Below, in pieces: positions 43,741 through 52,369 of a DNA stretch of 64,000 nucleotides (position 1 is its first letter; every line of letters begins with the position of its first letter). Source of the stretch: Polymorphobacter_B sp038225475 (lineage in GTDB: Bacteria > Pseudomonadota > Alphaproteobacteria > Sphingomonadales > Sphingomonadaceae); NCBI GenBank assembly GCA_038225475.1, contig JBBRRA010000009.1, positions 1 to 64,000 of the forward strand. Reading direction: 5' to 3'. Under the pieces are notes generated by a model that did no database searches, had not been told where the DNA came from, and saw only the letters and a program-made list of their open reading frames with translations. The position numbers and the translations under genes are program-made.

Positions 43741-45312
43741 ATGACCCCGCGCCGCCGCCTGCTGCTTGCCTTTCTCGCCGGTGCGGCCGCTGCGCTCGGC
43801 TTCGCGCCGTGGGGACAGTGGCTGTTGACGATCGGCGGCGTCGCGGCGCTGGTCTGGCTGATCGACCGCGCGCCGACGCGCCGCAGCGCCTTCGGGGCAG
43901 GCTGGTGGTTCGGCGTCGGTCAGTGCCTGGTCGGGCTGAGCTGGATCGCCACTGCGTTCACCTATCAGGCGGCGATGCCGCCGTGGCTCGGCTGGGTTGC
44001 GGTCGGCGGGCTGGCGATGTTCCTGTCGCTGTACGCCGGTCTCGCGGCGTGCGTTGCGCGCGCTGCCGCACCAGCGGGTCCGGCGCGCGCGCTGGTGTTC
44101 GCCGCGGCGTGGATGACGGGCGAATGGCTGCGCGGGCATGTCCTGTCGGGGTTCGCCTGGAACCCGCTCGGCGAAGCGTGGCTGCCGGTGCCCGGGATGC
44201 CGCAGGCGGCGGCTTATGTCGGGGCGCTCGGGCTGTCGGGGCTGATGGTGGTGGCGGGTGCGGCGCTGGCGCTGGCGTTCAAGCCCCGAACGCGCGTCTT
44301 TGCGGGGAGTGCGGCAGCGGTCTTGGTCGGGCTCGGCACCGGGCTCGCGCTGACGACCCCGTCGCCGCAGGTCGCGCTGACCGCGCCCGTCGTCCATCTT
44401 ATCCAGCCCGATATCGGCCAGGGCGACAAGTGGAATCCCGCGGTCGAGGAAGCGCATTTCGCGCGCTATCTCGACCTTAGCCGCCGCGCATTGCAGCGTA
44501 GCCAGCGCCTGCCCGAGGCGTGGGACCGCGCACCGCAGCCGCGCCCGCGTGCGCCGCAGCTGATCATTTGGTCCGAATCGGCGGTACCGCAAATCGTCGA
44601 GGAAGATCCCGAGGCGCGCGCGCGGCTGGCGGCGATCCTTGCGCCGGGCGACCTGCTGCTGTTCGGCGGCGTGGCGTTGATCCGCGATGCCGACGGCAAG
44701 GTAACGGCGGCAACCAACAGCCTTTATGCGATCGATTCGGCGGCGCGGCTGCACGGCCGGTATGACAAGGCGCATCTGGTGCCGCTCGGCGAATATGTCC
44801 CGGCGCGGCCGCTGATGGAGGCGATCGGGCTGGCGCGGCTGGCCCCAGGCGCCTTCGATTTCCACGCCGGGCCGGGGCCGCGCACCCTCGCGCTGCCGGG
44901 CTTCCCAAGCGTCGGCGCGCAGATCTGCTATGAGATGATCTTTCCGGGCGAAGTGGTGGAGACCGGCACGCGCCCGGCATGGATCGTCAATATCTCGAAC
45001 GACGCATGGTTCGGCCCGACCGGCCCGCCGCAGCATCTGGCACAGGCGCGGCTACGTGCAATCGAGGAAGGCCTGCCCGTCGCGCGCGCCACGCCGACCG
45101 GCGTTTCGGCAATGATCGACGCGCGCGGACGCGTCACCAAGGCGGTCGCGCAGGGGGTTGCGGACGTGGCCAGCGCGCCGCTGCCACCGCCGTTGCCGCC
45201 GACATGGTTTTCGCGGCTGGCGCACTGGACGACGCTGGGGTTCGGGCTGCTGTTGATTGGCGGGGCGTGGGGCTGTTCGCGCTTTCGCTACACGGCAACG
45301 CGCGGGGACTGA
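43741..45312 (+). CDS. lnt: Apolipoprotein N-acyltransferase
   Basis: Inner-membrane enzyme of 523 residues adding the third acyl chain to lipoproteins such as the MltA and DUF4136 products here. About six N-terminal helices precede the nitrilase domain; catalytic residues are visible as E in S-E-S-A-V-P near 280, K in Y-D-K-A-H-L near 342 and C in Q-I-C-Y-E near 396. The last 25 bases overlap the convergent acyltransferase gene. Confidence 0.95.
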   Translation: MTPRRRLLLAFLAGAAAALGFAPWGQWLLTIGGVAALVWLIDRAPTRRSAFGAGWWFGVGQCLVGLSWIATAFTYQAAMPPWLGWVAVGGLAMFLSLYAGLAACVARAAAPAGPARALVFAAAWMTGEWLRGHVLSGFAWNPLGEAWLPVPGMPQAAAYVGALGLSGLMVVAGAALALAFKPRTRVFAGSAAAVLVGLGTGLALTTPSPQVALTAPVVHLIQPDIGQGDKWNPAVEEAHFARYLDLSRRALQRSQRLPEAWDRAPQPRPRAPQLIIWSESAVPQIVEEDPEARARLAAILAPGDLLLFGGVALIRDADGKVTAATNSLYAIDSAARLHGRYDKAHLVPLGEYVPARPLMEAIGLARLAPGAFDFHAGPGPRTLALPGFPSVGAQICYEMIFPGEVVETGTRPAWIVNISNDAWFGPTGPPQHLAQARLRAIEEGLPVARATPTGVSAMIDARGRVTKAVAQGVADVASAPLPPPLPPTWFSRLAHWTTLGFGLLLIGGAWGCSRFRYTATRGD

Positions 45313-46367
45313 GGCGGCGTCAGCCGGGTGAGGCTTGCCGAAACCCAGCGCCGCAACGGTCGCTCGATCGCTTGATGGACGACCAGCGCTGCTGCGACGA
45401 TCACCACGATAACCACCCCAAATTCGGATTCGGCAGGCCAGCGATCGCGCCACCCGGTCGCCGACGCGACTTTGCCCATCAGGGCGAGCGCCGGGAAATG
45501 CAATAAATACAGTGCATAAGAAGCGTCGCCGAGCCGAAGCAGGCAGGCGGGAACCGCGATGGCGCCGCGGCGCTCGGCATACAGCATCGCCGCAAGTGCT
45601 GCCGCCCAGCCGAACCCCACCAGGACTTGCACCGCCGCGCCGCCAACGCCTTGCGCCGCGACCACGCTCCACAGCAAAATGCACAGCGGCAGTACCATCA
45701 GCAGGCGCGGCGTTGCGGCGCGCGCATGGCCGGCCCAGGCTCCGACGACCACCCCGAACAGAAATAGCAGATTGAGCGGCGAGAGAACATAATCGGGCAG
45801 TGCATCGACCCGGCCGCCGATCAGCGGCACCAGTGCCAGAAGGACCGCGCAGCAGGTTACGGCGTAACCAGCGCGGCGGTGCGCGATCGCGATGGCAAAC
45901 AAGATATAGAACAGCATCTCGTGATAGAGCGTCCACGCCACGGTCAACACCGTGCGATGGCTATCGGAACCGGTTAACAACGCAGACGCGATGATCGTAT
46001 CCATGTCCGGGTAGTTTCCAACCCGAAAACCCCCTGGCAGCAAGCCGATCACCAGCACAAATCCGCCGATCAGCAGATAGAGTGGATAAATACTTACAAC
46101 CCGCTTTCTTATAAAAGCCGCGAGCCGATGCCGGTTGCCGATGTCATCAAAATGATTCATCGCAATCACAATGCCACTGGCAACGAAAAAGAATTCCACG
46201 CGTCCGTAGGGAAAGTCGAGGATGCCTTTAAAGAGTTTTACGTGCCAGTAGTTTTGAGATTCAAATAGCCCGCTGGCGTGATGAAGCACGACAGAGATAG
46301 CAACTAAACCACGTATTGCTGTAATTATCGATGACCTGCCGGATTTTATTGTATACTCGATACGCAT
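45288..46367 (-). CDS. Membrane acyltransferase, OafA/YrhL family
   Basis: Acyltransferase-3 family membrane protein of 359 residues with about ten helices, probably acylating a surface sugar or lipid. The N-terminal R-G-L-V-A-I-S-V-V-L-H-H keeps the catalytic His region, and F-F-F-V-A-S-G-I-V follows near residue 58. The 5' half is strikingly AT-rich: hand count of 46321-46380 gives 25 G+C in 60. It lies on the opposite strand inside an otherwise conserved lnt-metK run, so recent acquisition is likely. Confidence 0.85.
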   Translation of the reverse strand: MRIEYTIKSGRSSIITAIRGLVAISVVLHHASGLFESQNYWHVKLFKGILDFPYGRVEFFFVASGIVIAMNHFDDIGNRHRLAAFIRKRVVSIYPLYLLIGGFVLVIGLLPGGFRVGNYPDMDTIIASALLTGSDSHRTVLTVAWTLYHEMLFYILFAIAIAHRRAGYAVTCCAVLLALVPLIGGRVDALPDYVLSPLNLLFLFGVVVGAWAGHARAATPRLLMVLPLCILLWSVVAAQGVGGAAVQVLVGFGWAAALAAMLYAERRGAIAVPACLLRLGDASYALYLLHFPALALMGKVASATGWRDRWPAESEFGVVIVVIVAAALVVHQAIERPLRRWVSASLTRLTPPQSPRVAV

Positions 46368-46500
46368 ATCCAGCGATGTCCATCAACAATGCGGGCAAAG
46401 GCGTTGCCCACAGCATTAAACGCGGCATTTGACCGGTCGCCTTAAGCGCCCGTCTGATAGTTTCTACGGACCGGATCAAGAAAATCCCCCGGCATCGACC
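46350..46500 (-). pseudogene. Possible gene remnant upstream of the acyltransferase
   Basis: A minus-strand reading frame here gives a stretch with R-A-L-K-A-T-G and P-L-P-A-L-L-M-D-I-A-G-Y-A-Y-R-V-Y-N-K-I-R, which recalls the C-terminal part of DCC-family (DUF393) proteins. The N-terminal C-x-x-C half is missing and the frame runs on into the acyltransferase start. This is a weak resemblance and may be chance. Confidence 0.2.
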
Positions 46501-46642
46501 AGTGACGTACCCGGCTGCTTCTGAAGAACCGCGCGCGGTCGAGCTTGCTGCGCGTCATATAACGAAAACCTTATACGCTTGCCCCGACGCGCCTGCCCGG
46601 CTAAGCCCTGCGCACCTTTCCCCGGCGATGGACCCTTCCCTC
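46368..46642. promoter_or_regulatory. Divergent region acyltransferase/metK
   Basis: This 275-base gap holds the promoters of both genes. On the plus side AT-rich boxes (CATATAAC near 46556, TTATAC near 46573) could be -10 elements, without convincing -35 partners. No known SAM-riboswitch fold was recognised. Confidence 0.3.
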
Positions 46643-47818
46643 ATGGCGCGCAGTTCGTTTCTCTTCACCAGCGAATCGGTTTCCGAAGGCCATCCCGACA
46701 AGGTCGCCGACCAGATTTCCGACGCCGTCGTCGACCTGTTCCTCAGCCGCGATCCCGTCGCGCGCGTCGCCTGCGAGACGATGGTGACGACGCAGCGCAT
46801 CATCCTTGCCGGTGAAGTCCGCTGCGACGCCGACGTGTTCCCGAGCCTCGACGAGATCGAGGCCGCCGCGCGCGCCACGGTGCGGCGCATCGGTTATGAG
46901 CAGCACGGCTTCCATTGGCAGACTGCCGATTTCGCTTGTCACCTGCACGGCCAGTCGGACCATATCGCGATGGGCGTCGACGAGAGCGGCAACAAGGACG
47001 AGGGTGCCGGCGATCAGGGCATCATGTTCGGCTATGCCAGCGACGAAACGCCGTCGCTGATGCCCGCGACGCTGCATTATTCGCACCGTATCCTCGAGCG
47101 CCTTGCCGAGCTGCGCCACAGCGGCGCTGCCCCGTTTCTCGAGCCCGACGCCAAAAGCCAGGTGACGCTGCAGTATGAAAATGAAATCCCCGTGCGCGCG
47201 ACGCAGCTCGTGGTTTCGACGCAGCATGCCAAGGGCTATGATCAGGCCAAGCTGCGCGCCTATATCAAGGATGTGATGGCGGACGTACTGCCAACCGGCT
47301 GGATGCCCGCCAGCGACGACGCGATCCATGTCAACCCGACCGGGCTGTTCGAAATCGGTGGCCCCGACGGCGACGCCGGGCTGACCGGGCGCAAGATCAT
47401 CGTCGACACCTATGGCGGCGCATCCCCGCACGGCGGCGGCGCATTTTCGGGCAAGGATCCGACCAAGGTCGACCGCTCGGCAGCGTACATCTGCCGCTAC
47501 CTCGCGAAGAATGTCGTTGGCGCGGGCCTTGCGCGCCGTTGCACGATCCAGATCAGCTATGCGATCGGCGTCGCCGAGCCGCTGAGCTTTTATGTCGATA
47601 CGCACGGCACCGGTTCGGTCGGCGACGACCGCCTCGAGGCGGTACTGCCGACGCTGCTGCGGCTGACCCCCAAGGGCATCCGCACGCATCTGGGGCTCAA
47701 TAAGGCGATCTACGAGCGCACGGCGGCGTACGGCCATTTCGGCCGCGAGCCCGATGCCGACGGCGGCTTCAGCTGGGAAAAGCTCGACCTCGTCGGCGCG
47801 CTCAAGGCCGCAGTGTGA
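46643..47818 (+). CDS. metK: S-adenosylmethionine synthetase
   Basis: Methionine adenosyltransferase of 391 residues producing SAM, the cofactor of HpnH, HpnJ, MiaB, TrmB and RlmH in this window. Conserved motifs are S-E-G-H-P-D-K near residue 15, G-A-G-D-Q-G-I-M-F-G near 118 and G-G-G-A-F-S-G-K-D near 268. ATG at 46643 matches the usual N-terminus; an ATG at 46628 is possible and neither has a good ribosome site. The stop overlaps the next start. Confidence 0.96.
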   Translation: MARSSFLFTSESVSEGHPDKVADQISDAVVDLFLSRDPVARVACETMVTTQRIILAGEVRCDADVFPSLDEIEAAARATVRRIGYEQHGFHWQTADFACHLHGQSDHIAMGVDESGNKDEGAGDQGIMFGYASDETPSLMPATLHYSHRILERLAELRHSGAAPFLEPDAKSQVTLQYENEIPVRATQLVVSTQHAKGYDQAKLRAYIKDVMADVLPTGWMPASDDAIHVNPTGLFEIGGPDGDAGLTGRKIIVDTYGGASPHGGGAFSGKDPTKVDRSAAYICRYLAKNVVGAGLARRCTIQISYAIGVAEPLSFYVDTHGTGSVGDDRLEAVLPTLLRLTPKGIRTHLGLNKAIYERTAAYGHFGREPDADGGFSWEKLDLVGALKAAV

Positions 47819-48237
47819 GGCTGGCGCTGGCGCTGCTGCTGACCGCGAGTGCGGCCGACGCGGCACCGCTGACGCCCAAGCAGACGCTGGCGGTCTATGC
47901 TGCCGCCGGACTGACCGTCAAAGGCACCACCGTCACCGGGTGTGCCGGCGACACCGCCGATGCCAAGGGATCGCGCTTTGCCGTCACGCAGATCGACCTT
48001 AACGTCGACGGCCGCGCCGAGGTGATCGTCAGCGAGACCAACAGCAGCTGTTTTGGCACCAGCGGGCACGGCTTCACCATCGTCGGGCAGGATATCGGCG
48101 GCCGCTGGCACCGGCTGGGCGGCGGCGTCGGCATCGCAACCGTGCTCCATACGCGCCACATCGGCTGGTTCGACATCGGCATCAAGGCTCCCGACGGCCC
48201 GAGCGAACTGCACTGGGCCGGGCTGCAGTATAAGTGA
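47815..48237 (+). CDS. Small exported protein, unknown
   Basis: Protein of 140 residues with a signal peptide (residues 1-16, ending A-D-A-A). The mature part has two Cys (near 43 and 79) that may form a disulfide, and a beta-rich pattern with G-H-G-F-T-I-V. I do not recognise the family. The GTG at 47815 overlaps the metK stop as GTGA, and its stop overlaps the trmB start, so it is translated with both. Confidence 0.6.
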   Translation: MRLALALLLTASAADAAPLTPKQTLAVYAAAGLTVKGTTVTGCAGDTADAKGSRFAVTQIDLNVDGRAEVIVSETNSSCFGTSGHGFTIVGQDIGGRWHRLGGGVGIATVLHTRHIGWFDIGIKAPDGPSELHWAGLQYK

Positions 48238-48920
48238 GCGGTGACCCGACCACGTTGCGGCGACTGTACGGGCGGCGGCAGGGGCATAAATTGCGCGGCG
48301 TGCCGGCCGGGCTGGTCGAGACGCTGCTGCCGCAGGTCGAGGTGCCGCCAACCGGCGCGGTCGATGCGCCCACGCTGTTCGGCGATAACCGCCCGCTGTG
48401 GCTCGAAATCGGCTTCGGCAAGGGCGAGCATCTCGCCGAGCTGGCGGCGGCGCACCCGGAAATCGGCTTTATCGGCTGCGAGCCGTTCCTGAACGGTGTG
48501 GCGGGCGCGTTGCACGAGATCGACGCCCGCGGGCTGACCAATGTGCGGCTGCATATGGGCGACGCGCTCGAGGTGCTCGAACGTATTGCCGAAGGCGGGC
48601 TGGCGCGGGTATTCCTGCTCCACCCCGACCCGTGGCCGAAGCCGCGCCACGCCAAGCGGCGGTTCGTCAATCCGGGGCCGCTCGACGTCATCGCCGCTAA
48701 GCTGATGCCCGGTGGCGAATTCCGGCTGGGCACCGATCACCCGGTCTATTGCCGATGGGCGCTGATGCAGATGGCGCGGCGGACCGACTTCGACTGGCTG
48801 GTCGCCGACGCCGCCGACTGGCAGCTGCGACCCGCCGACTGGCCCGACAGCCGCTATGCGGTCAAGGCGCGCGCGCAGGGACACGAGATCTGGTATTTCC
48901 GATATAGGCGGGCGGCATGA
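48234..48920 (+). CDS. trmB: tRNA (guanine-N7-)-methyltransferase
   Basis: SAM-dependent methyltransferase of 228 residues making m7G46 in tRNA. The SAM motif E-I-G-F-G-K-G-E is near residue 58, and H-P-D-P-W-P-K-x-R-H-x-K-R-R near 130-143 is the TrmB signature. The GTG at 48234 overlaps the previous stop by four bases. Confidence 0.95.
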   Translation: MSGDPTTLRRLYGRRQGHKLRGVPAGLVETLLPQVEVPPTGAVDAPTLFGDNRPLWLEIGFGKGEHLAELAAAHPEIGFIGCEPFLNGVAGALHEIDARGLTNVRLHMGDALEVLERIAEGGLARVFLLHPDPWPKPRHAKRRFVNPGPLDVIAAKLMPGGEFRLGTDHPVYCRWALMQMARRTDFDWLVADAADWQLRPADWPDSRYAVKARAQGHEIWYFRYRRAA

Positions 48921-49534
48921 GTGGCTTTGCCCCCGGCTTCGGTGCAACGCTGGGCTTTGGCACGCGCCCGGTGCTGCTGATCGTCGATATGGCGATGGCG
49001 TATTTCGCGCCCGCCTCGCCGCTCTATGCAGGCGTCGAAACGGCGCTGGCTGCGACCGTGCGCGTGCGAGCCGCCGCAACGGCGGCGCGCGTGCCGGTCG
49101 TGTTCACACGCGTCGAATACGGCCCCGGCGGACGCGACGGCGGGCAGTTTTACCGCAAACTGCCCGTGCTCGCCTGTTTCGACCGGGGCAATCCACTCGG
49201 CGACTTCCACCCCGACCTGCAACCCGGGTCCGACGACATCGTCATCACTAAACAGTATCCGAGCGCATTTTTCGCAACGCCGCTCGCGCCGATGCTGACC
49301 GCGATGCACGTTGACACCGTGCTGATCGCCGGGCTGACGACATCGGGTTGCGTCCGCGCCAGCGCGCTCGACGCGCTATGCCACGGCTTCATCCCCGGCG
49401 TGATCGCCGATGCCTGCGGCGACCGCACGCCCGCGGTGCAGGCCGCCAATCTGTTCGACCTGCAAGCCAAATATGCCGATGTGATCGACAGCACCGCCGC
49501 GTGCGCCTATTTCAGCGGGCTGACACCAGCCTGA
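48917..49534 (+). CDS. Isochorismatase-fold cysteine hydrolase
   Basis: Hydrolase of 205 residues of the isochorismatase/N-carbamoylsarcosine amidohydrolase superfamily. The catalytic triad is visible: D in L-I-V-D-M near residue 24, K in I-T-K-Q-Y near 114 and C in T-T-S-G-C-V-R near 144. An amide substrate is likely but unknown. ATG overlaps the trmB stop as ATGA. Confidence 0.85.
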   Translation: MSGFAPGFGATLGFGTRPVLLIVDMAMAYFAPASPLYAGVETALAATVRVRAAATAARVPVVFTRVEYGPGGRDGGQFYRKLPVLACFDRGNPLGDFHPDLQPGSDDIVITKQYPSAFFATPLAPMLTAMHVDTVLIAGLTTSGCVRASALDALCHGFIPGVIADACGDRTPAVQAANLFDLQAKYADVIDSTAACAYFSGLTPA

Positions 49535-49543
49535 AGGCCGCCG

Positions 49544-50506
49544 ATGCAGTATCTCGATTTCGAAAAACCCGTTGCCGAGCTCGAAGCCCGCGTCGTCGAG
49601 CTGCGCGCGATGGGCAATCCCGAAGGCGATGCCGAGGCGGCGCGCATGTCCGAACGCGCCAACCGCCAGCTTGCCGATATCTATTCACGGTTGACGCCGT
49701 GGCAAAAGACGCTGGTGGCACGCCACCCGGGGCGGCCGCACTTCAAGGACTATGTCGCCGGGCTGATCGAGGATTTCACCCCGCTGGCCGGGGACCGGCA
49801 GTTCGGTGAGGACGCCGCGATCGTCGGCGGCATGGGGCGGCTGGCGGGCCGCGCGGTGATGGTCATCGGCCAGGAAAAGGGCTTCGACACCGCGACACGG
49901 GTCAAGCACAACTTCGGCATGGGCCGCCCCGAGGGCTACCGCAAGGCAGTGCGCCTGATGCAGCTGGCGAGCCGGTTCGGGCTGCCGGTGGTGACGCTGA
50001 TCGATTCCGCGGGGGCGTATCCCGGCGTCGATGCCGAGGAGCGCGGGCAGGCGGAGGCGCTGGCGCGCGCCACTGCCGCCTGCCTCGATCTCGATGTGCC
50101 GATGGTTGCCGCGATCGTCGGCGAGGGCATGTCGGGCGGCGCGATCGCGCTCGCCACGGGTAACCGCGTCGTGATGTTCGAACACGCCGTCTATGCGGTG
50201 ATCTCGCCCGAGGGGTGTGCGTCGATCCTGTGGCGGGCCGGCGACAAATCGGCCCCCGCCGGACCGAGCCGCGCCGCCGATGCCGCCGAGGCGATGAAGA
50301 TTACCGCGAGCGACCTGAAGCGGCTCGGCGTCATCGACCGCATCATCTATGAACCGCGCGGCGGCGCGCACCGCGATCCGGCGACCGCAATCGCCCGGCT
50401 GGGCACCGCAATCACCGCCGAGCTCGAATCGCTGAGCGGTCAGGCCCCGGCGGCGCTGCGGGCCGGGCGGCGCGCGCGTTTCCTCGCCATCGGCAAGGCG
50501 GCGTGA
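49544..50506 (+). CDS. accA: Acetyl-CoA carboxylase carboxyltransferase alpha subunit
   Basis: Alpha subunit of 320 residues that, with AccD, transfers the carboxyl from biotin to acetyl-CoA for fatty-acid synthesis. Crotonase-type oxyanion glycines are in G-E-G-M-S-G-G-A near residue 200. Length and the G-A-Y-P-G-V-D-A-E-E-R-G-Q segment are standard. It starts ten bases after the hydrolase gene. Confidence 0.97.
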   Translation: MQYLDFEKPVAELEARVVELRAMGNPEGDAEAARMSERANRQLADIYSRLTPWQKTLVARHPGRPHFKDYVAGLIEDFTPLAGDRQFGEDAAIVGGMGRLAGRAVMVIGQEKGFDTATRVKHNFGMGRPEGYRKAVRLMQLASRFGLPVVTLIDSAGAYPGVDAEERGQAEALARATAACLDLDVPMVAAIVGEGMSGGAIALATGNRVVMFEHAVYAVISPEGCASILWRAGDKSAPAGPSRAADAAEAMKITASDLKRLGVIDRIIYEPRGGAHRDPATAIARLGTAITAELESLSGQAPAALRAGRRARFLAIGKAA

Positions 50507-50943
50507 GCGACATCGATTGCCCCGGCGCGCTGGTCGCGACGGGGTTGCCGATCAAGCTGGTGGTCGCCGCCGCGCTGATCGATGCCGACGGGCGCGTGCT
50601 CGTCGCCGAACGGCCGCCGGGCGGGTCGCTCGCCGGGCTGTGGGAGTTTCCCGGCGGCAAGATCGAACCCGGCGAAACCCCCGAGGCCGCATTGGTCCGC
50701 GAATTGGCCGAGGAGCTGGGCATCGACACCGCCGCAAGTTGCCTGGCACCCGCCGGGTTCGCGAGCCACGCCTATGCCGATTTTCAGTTGCTGCTGCTGC
50801 TGTACGCCTGCCGTAAATGGCGCGGCAGCCCGCGCGGGGTCGAAGGCCAGCGACTGCAATGGCGGCGCGTGCCCGAGCTGTTCGCGCTCGACATGCCGCC
50901 CGCCGACCGCCCGCTGCTCGGCCTGCTCGCGGCGCTGCTTTAA
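50503..50943 (+). CDS. mutT: Nudix hydrolase, MutT-like
   Basis: Nudix protein of 146 residues; the box G-x5-E-x7-R-E-L-x-E-E-L-G spans residues 51-73 and is complete. MutT cleans 8-oxo-dGTP from the nucleotide pool. The GTG at 50503 overlaps the accA stop as GTGA. The stop lies one base from the convergent unknown gene. Confidence 0.9.
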   Translation: MSDIDCPGALVATGLPIKLVVAAALIDADGRVLVAERPPGGSLAGLWEFPGGKIEPGETPEAALVRELAEELGIDTAASCLAPAGFASHAYADFQLLLLLYACRKWRGSPRGVEGQRLQWRRVPELFALDMPPADRPLLGLLAALL

Positions 50944-50944
50944 T

Positions 50945-51376
50945 CTATCCGTCGATGCTCACCAGCTGTTTTGTAAACTGGATGCGAACGACGTGCTGCC
51001 ACCGGTTCGCGCTGAACGCCACACCGGCAGTCGAGTTGACGATCAGCACCCGCCGGACGGTCCCATCGACGACGATGTGCTTGCCTTTAAGATAGGTTTC
51101 GGGCGGCGCGCCAAAGCGTTCTGCGAGCTCATGGGCGATGTTGGGTGCGATTTCGAAGGTGAGATCGTCCGATGCGCGATAGTCCTCGCCGGAATTGAGG
51201 AACAACACGTCGCGGACCATGCCGGTCGAAGCGACGGTCATCTCGAATCGGCCCGACCCGCCGTTTTTGAGCGCGTCGGCGAGCGCTACGGCGGCTGGCG
51301 GTGCCAGCGTTGGCCGTTCGCGGCCGTGCGCCGCTGTCGACAGCGCCAATCCGATCAGAATTACCCATTTAAACAT
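50945..51376 (-). CDS. Small exported protein, unknown
   Basis: Protein of 143 residues with a short signal peptide (M-F-K-W-V-I-L-I-G-L-A-L-S-T-A-A). The rest resembles a small beta-rich domain with L-K-G-K-H-I-V-V-D-G-T-V-R-R-V near 96-110; I cannot name a family. ATG at 51376 is chosen for the signal peptide. The gene is convergent with mutT, one base apart. Confidence 0.6.
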   Translation of the reverse strand: MFKWVILIGLALSTAAHGRERPTLAPPAAVALADALKNGGSGRFEMTVASTGMVRDVLFLNSGEDYRASDDLTFEIAPNIAHELAERFGAPPETYLKGKHIVVDGTVRRVLIVNSTAGVAFSANRWQHVVRIQFTKQLVSIDG

Positions 51377-51501
51377 GCTGGTTTTGCTCCGCTGGTCGCC
51401 GAGCCTTATGGCCAAGCCGGGTGAAATGCCAGCCCATGCGGGCCGACCTCGACCGCGGTTGGCAGCGGCGACCGACGGCACAGGGGCCGGCCACGTGACC
51501 G

Positions 51502-52020
51502 TCATGCCACCACCGGAAAATCGGCAAGCGCGCTGTCGGCGAGCGACGCATTGTCGGTCGCGCGGCCCAGCACATAGGTCAGCCAGCCGGTGCGGACCGG
51601 GCGTCCGTCGGCAAAGTGATTGCCGACCGCCGCCTCGCACCAATGTTCGAGCTGCGCGAGCACCAGCCGCGACGGCGCATCGAGCCGCCGTTGTGCGATG
51701 TCGCGGTAGCAATTGTCGAGCGCCGCACGTGTGGCGGGTGCGAACATGCCCCAGCTGGCGGCGAGTGCGGTCCGCAGTTGCGCGGGCGTTGGCGGCGCAT
51801 TGGGGGCCTGGTCGTTCCACGCATGCTCGACAAGGCAGCGCGTCAGCACCACCGTCGCGATCTGGCCGACCGGCGTGCCGCCGACCAGCTGATCGATCGC
51901 GGTGCGCGGCAGCGCGCGGACATAGACGAACAGGTCGATCGAGGCGAGCAGCTGCGCTGCCGCGACTTCGGCAACCGCCTGCCCGGTCTTGTTGCGCGAC
52001 GATCCGAACCAGCCCACCAT
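51502..52020 (-). CDS. Conserved-looking cytoplasmic protein, unknown
   Basis: Predicted protein of 172 residues, helical, without signal peptide or membrane helix. No motif was recognised. An ATG at 52020 is preferred; in-frame sequence further upstream to 52086 looks less coding. It lies 125 bases upstream of the small exported protein in the same direction. Confidence 0.5.
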   Translation of the reverse strand: MVGWFGSSRNKTGQAVAEVAAAQLLASIDLFVYVRALPRTAIDQLVGGTPVGQIATVVLTRCLVEHAWNDQAPNAPPTPAQLRTALAASWGMFAPATRAALDNCYRDIAQRRLDAPSRLVLAQLEHWCEAAVGNHFADGRPVRTGWLTYVLGRATDNASLADSALADFPVVA

Positions 52021-52204
52021 TGCTGCTCCAATAACGGCAGCGCCGGCAGCTGGTTGCCGGTTGGCCGGTGTATCGCCCCCCCGCACGGGTTTACCAAGCT
52101 TTCCGCAGCCTGCACAGGCGCATCTCTGCGACGCCGACGGCAGCTTTGATCTGGCGCGCGCGCACCCTATTTATGCGCCAGTCATCCCCACCCGGAGAAG
52201 TATC

Positions 52205-52369
52205 ATGCCCGATGCGACGCGCCCCGAACCCGAAATCCCGATGCCGGTCGAACCGGAGCCCGATACCGGTCCGGCACCGCTGCCGACGCCCGAAGTCGGC
52301 GGGCGCAAGGGGCTCGACCCGACGCGCTACGGCGACTGGGAAAATAAGGGCATCGCGGTCGATTTCTAG
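52205..52369 (+). CDS. DUF1674 protein, SDHAF4-like
   Basis: Small protein of 54 residues with an acidic, Pro-rich N-terminus and the DUF1674 signature G-L-D-P-T-R-Y-G-D-W-E near residues 36-46 and D-F at the end. The mitochondrial homologue SDHAF4 helps assemble flavinylated succinate dehydrogenase, so a similar chaperone role is likely. It stops convergent with gpsA; both TAG stops share CTAG at 52366-52369. Confidence 0.88.
   Translation: MPDATRPEPEIPMPVEPEPDTGPAPLPTPEVGGRKGLDPTRYGDWENKGIAVDF

Noticed and set aside
46368..46642. SAM-responsive riboswitch upstream of metK
   Set aside because: No arrangement of stems matching a known SAM or SAH riboswitch could be recognised by eye; needs a covariance-model search.
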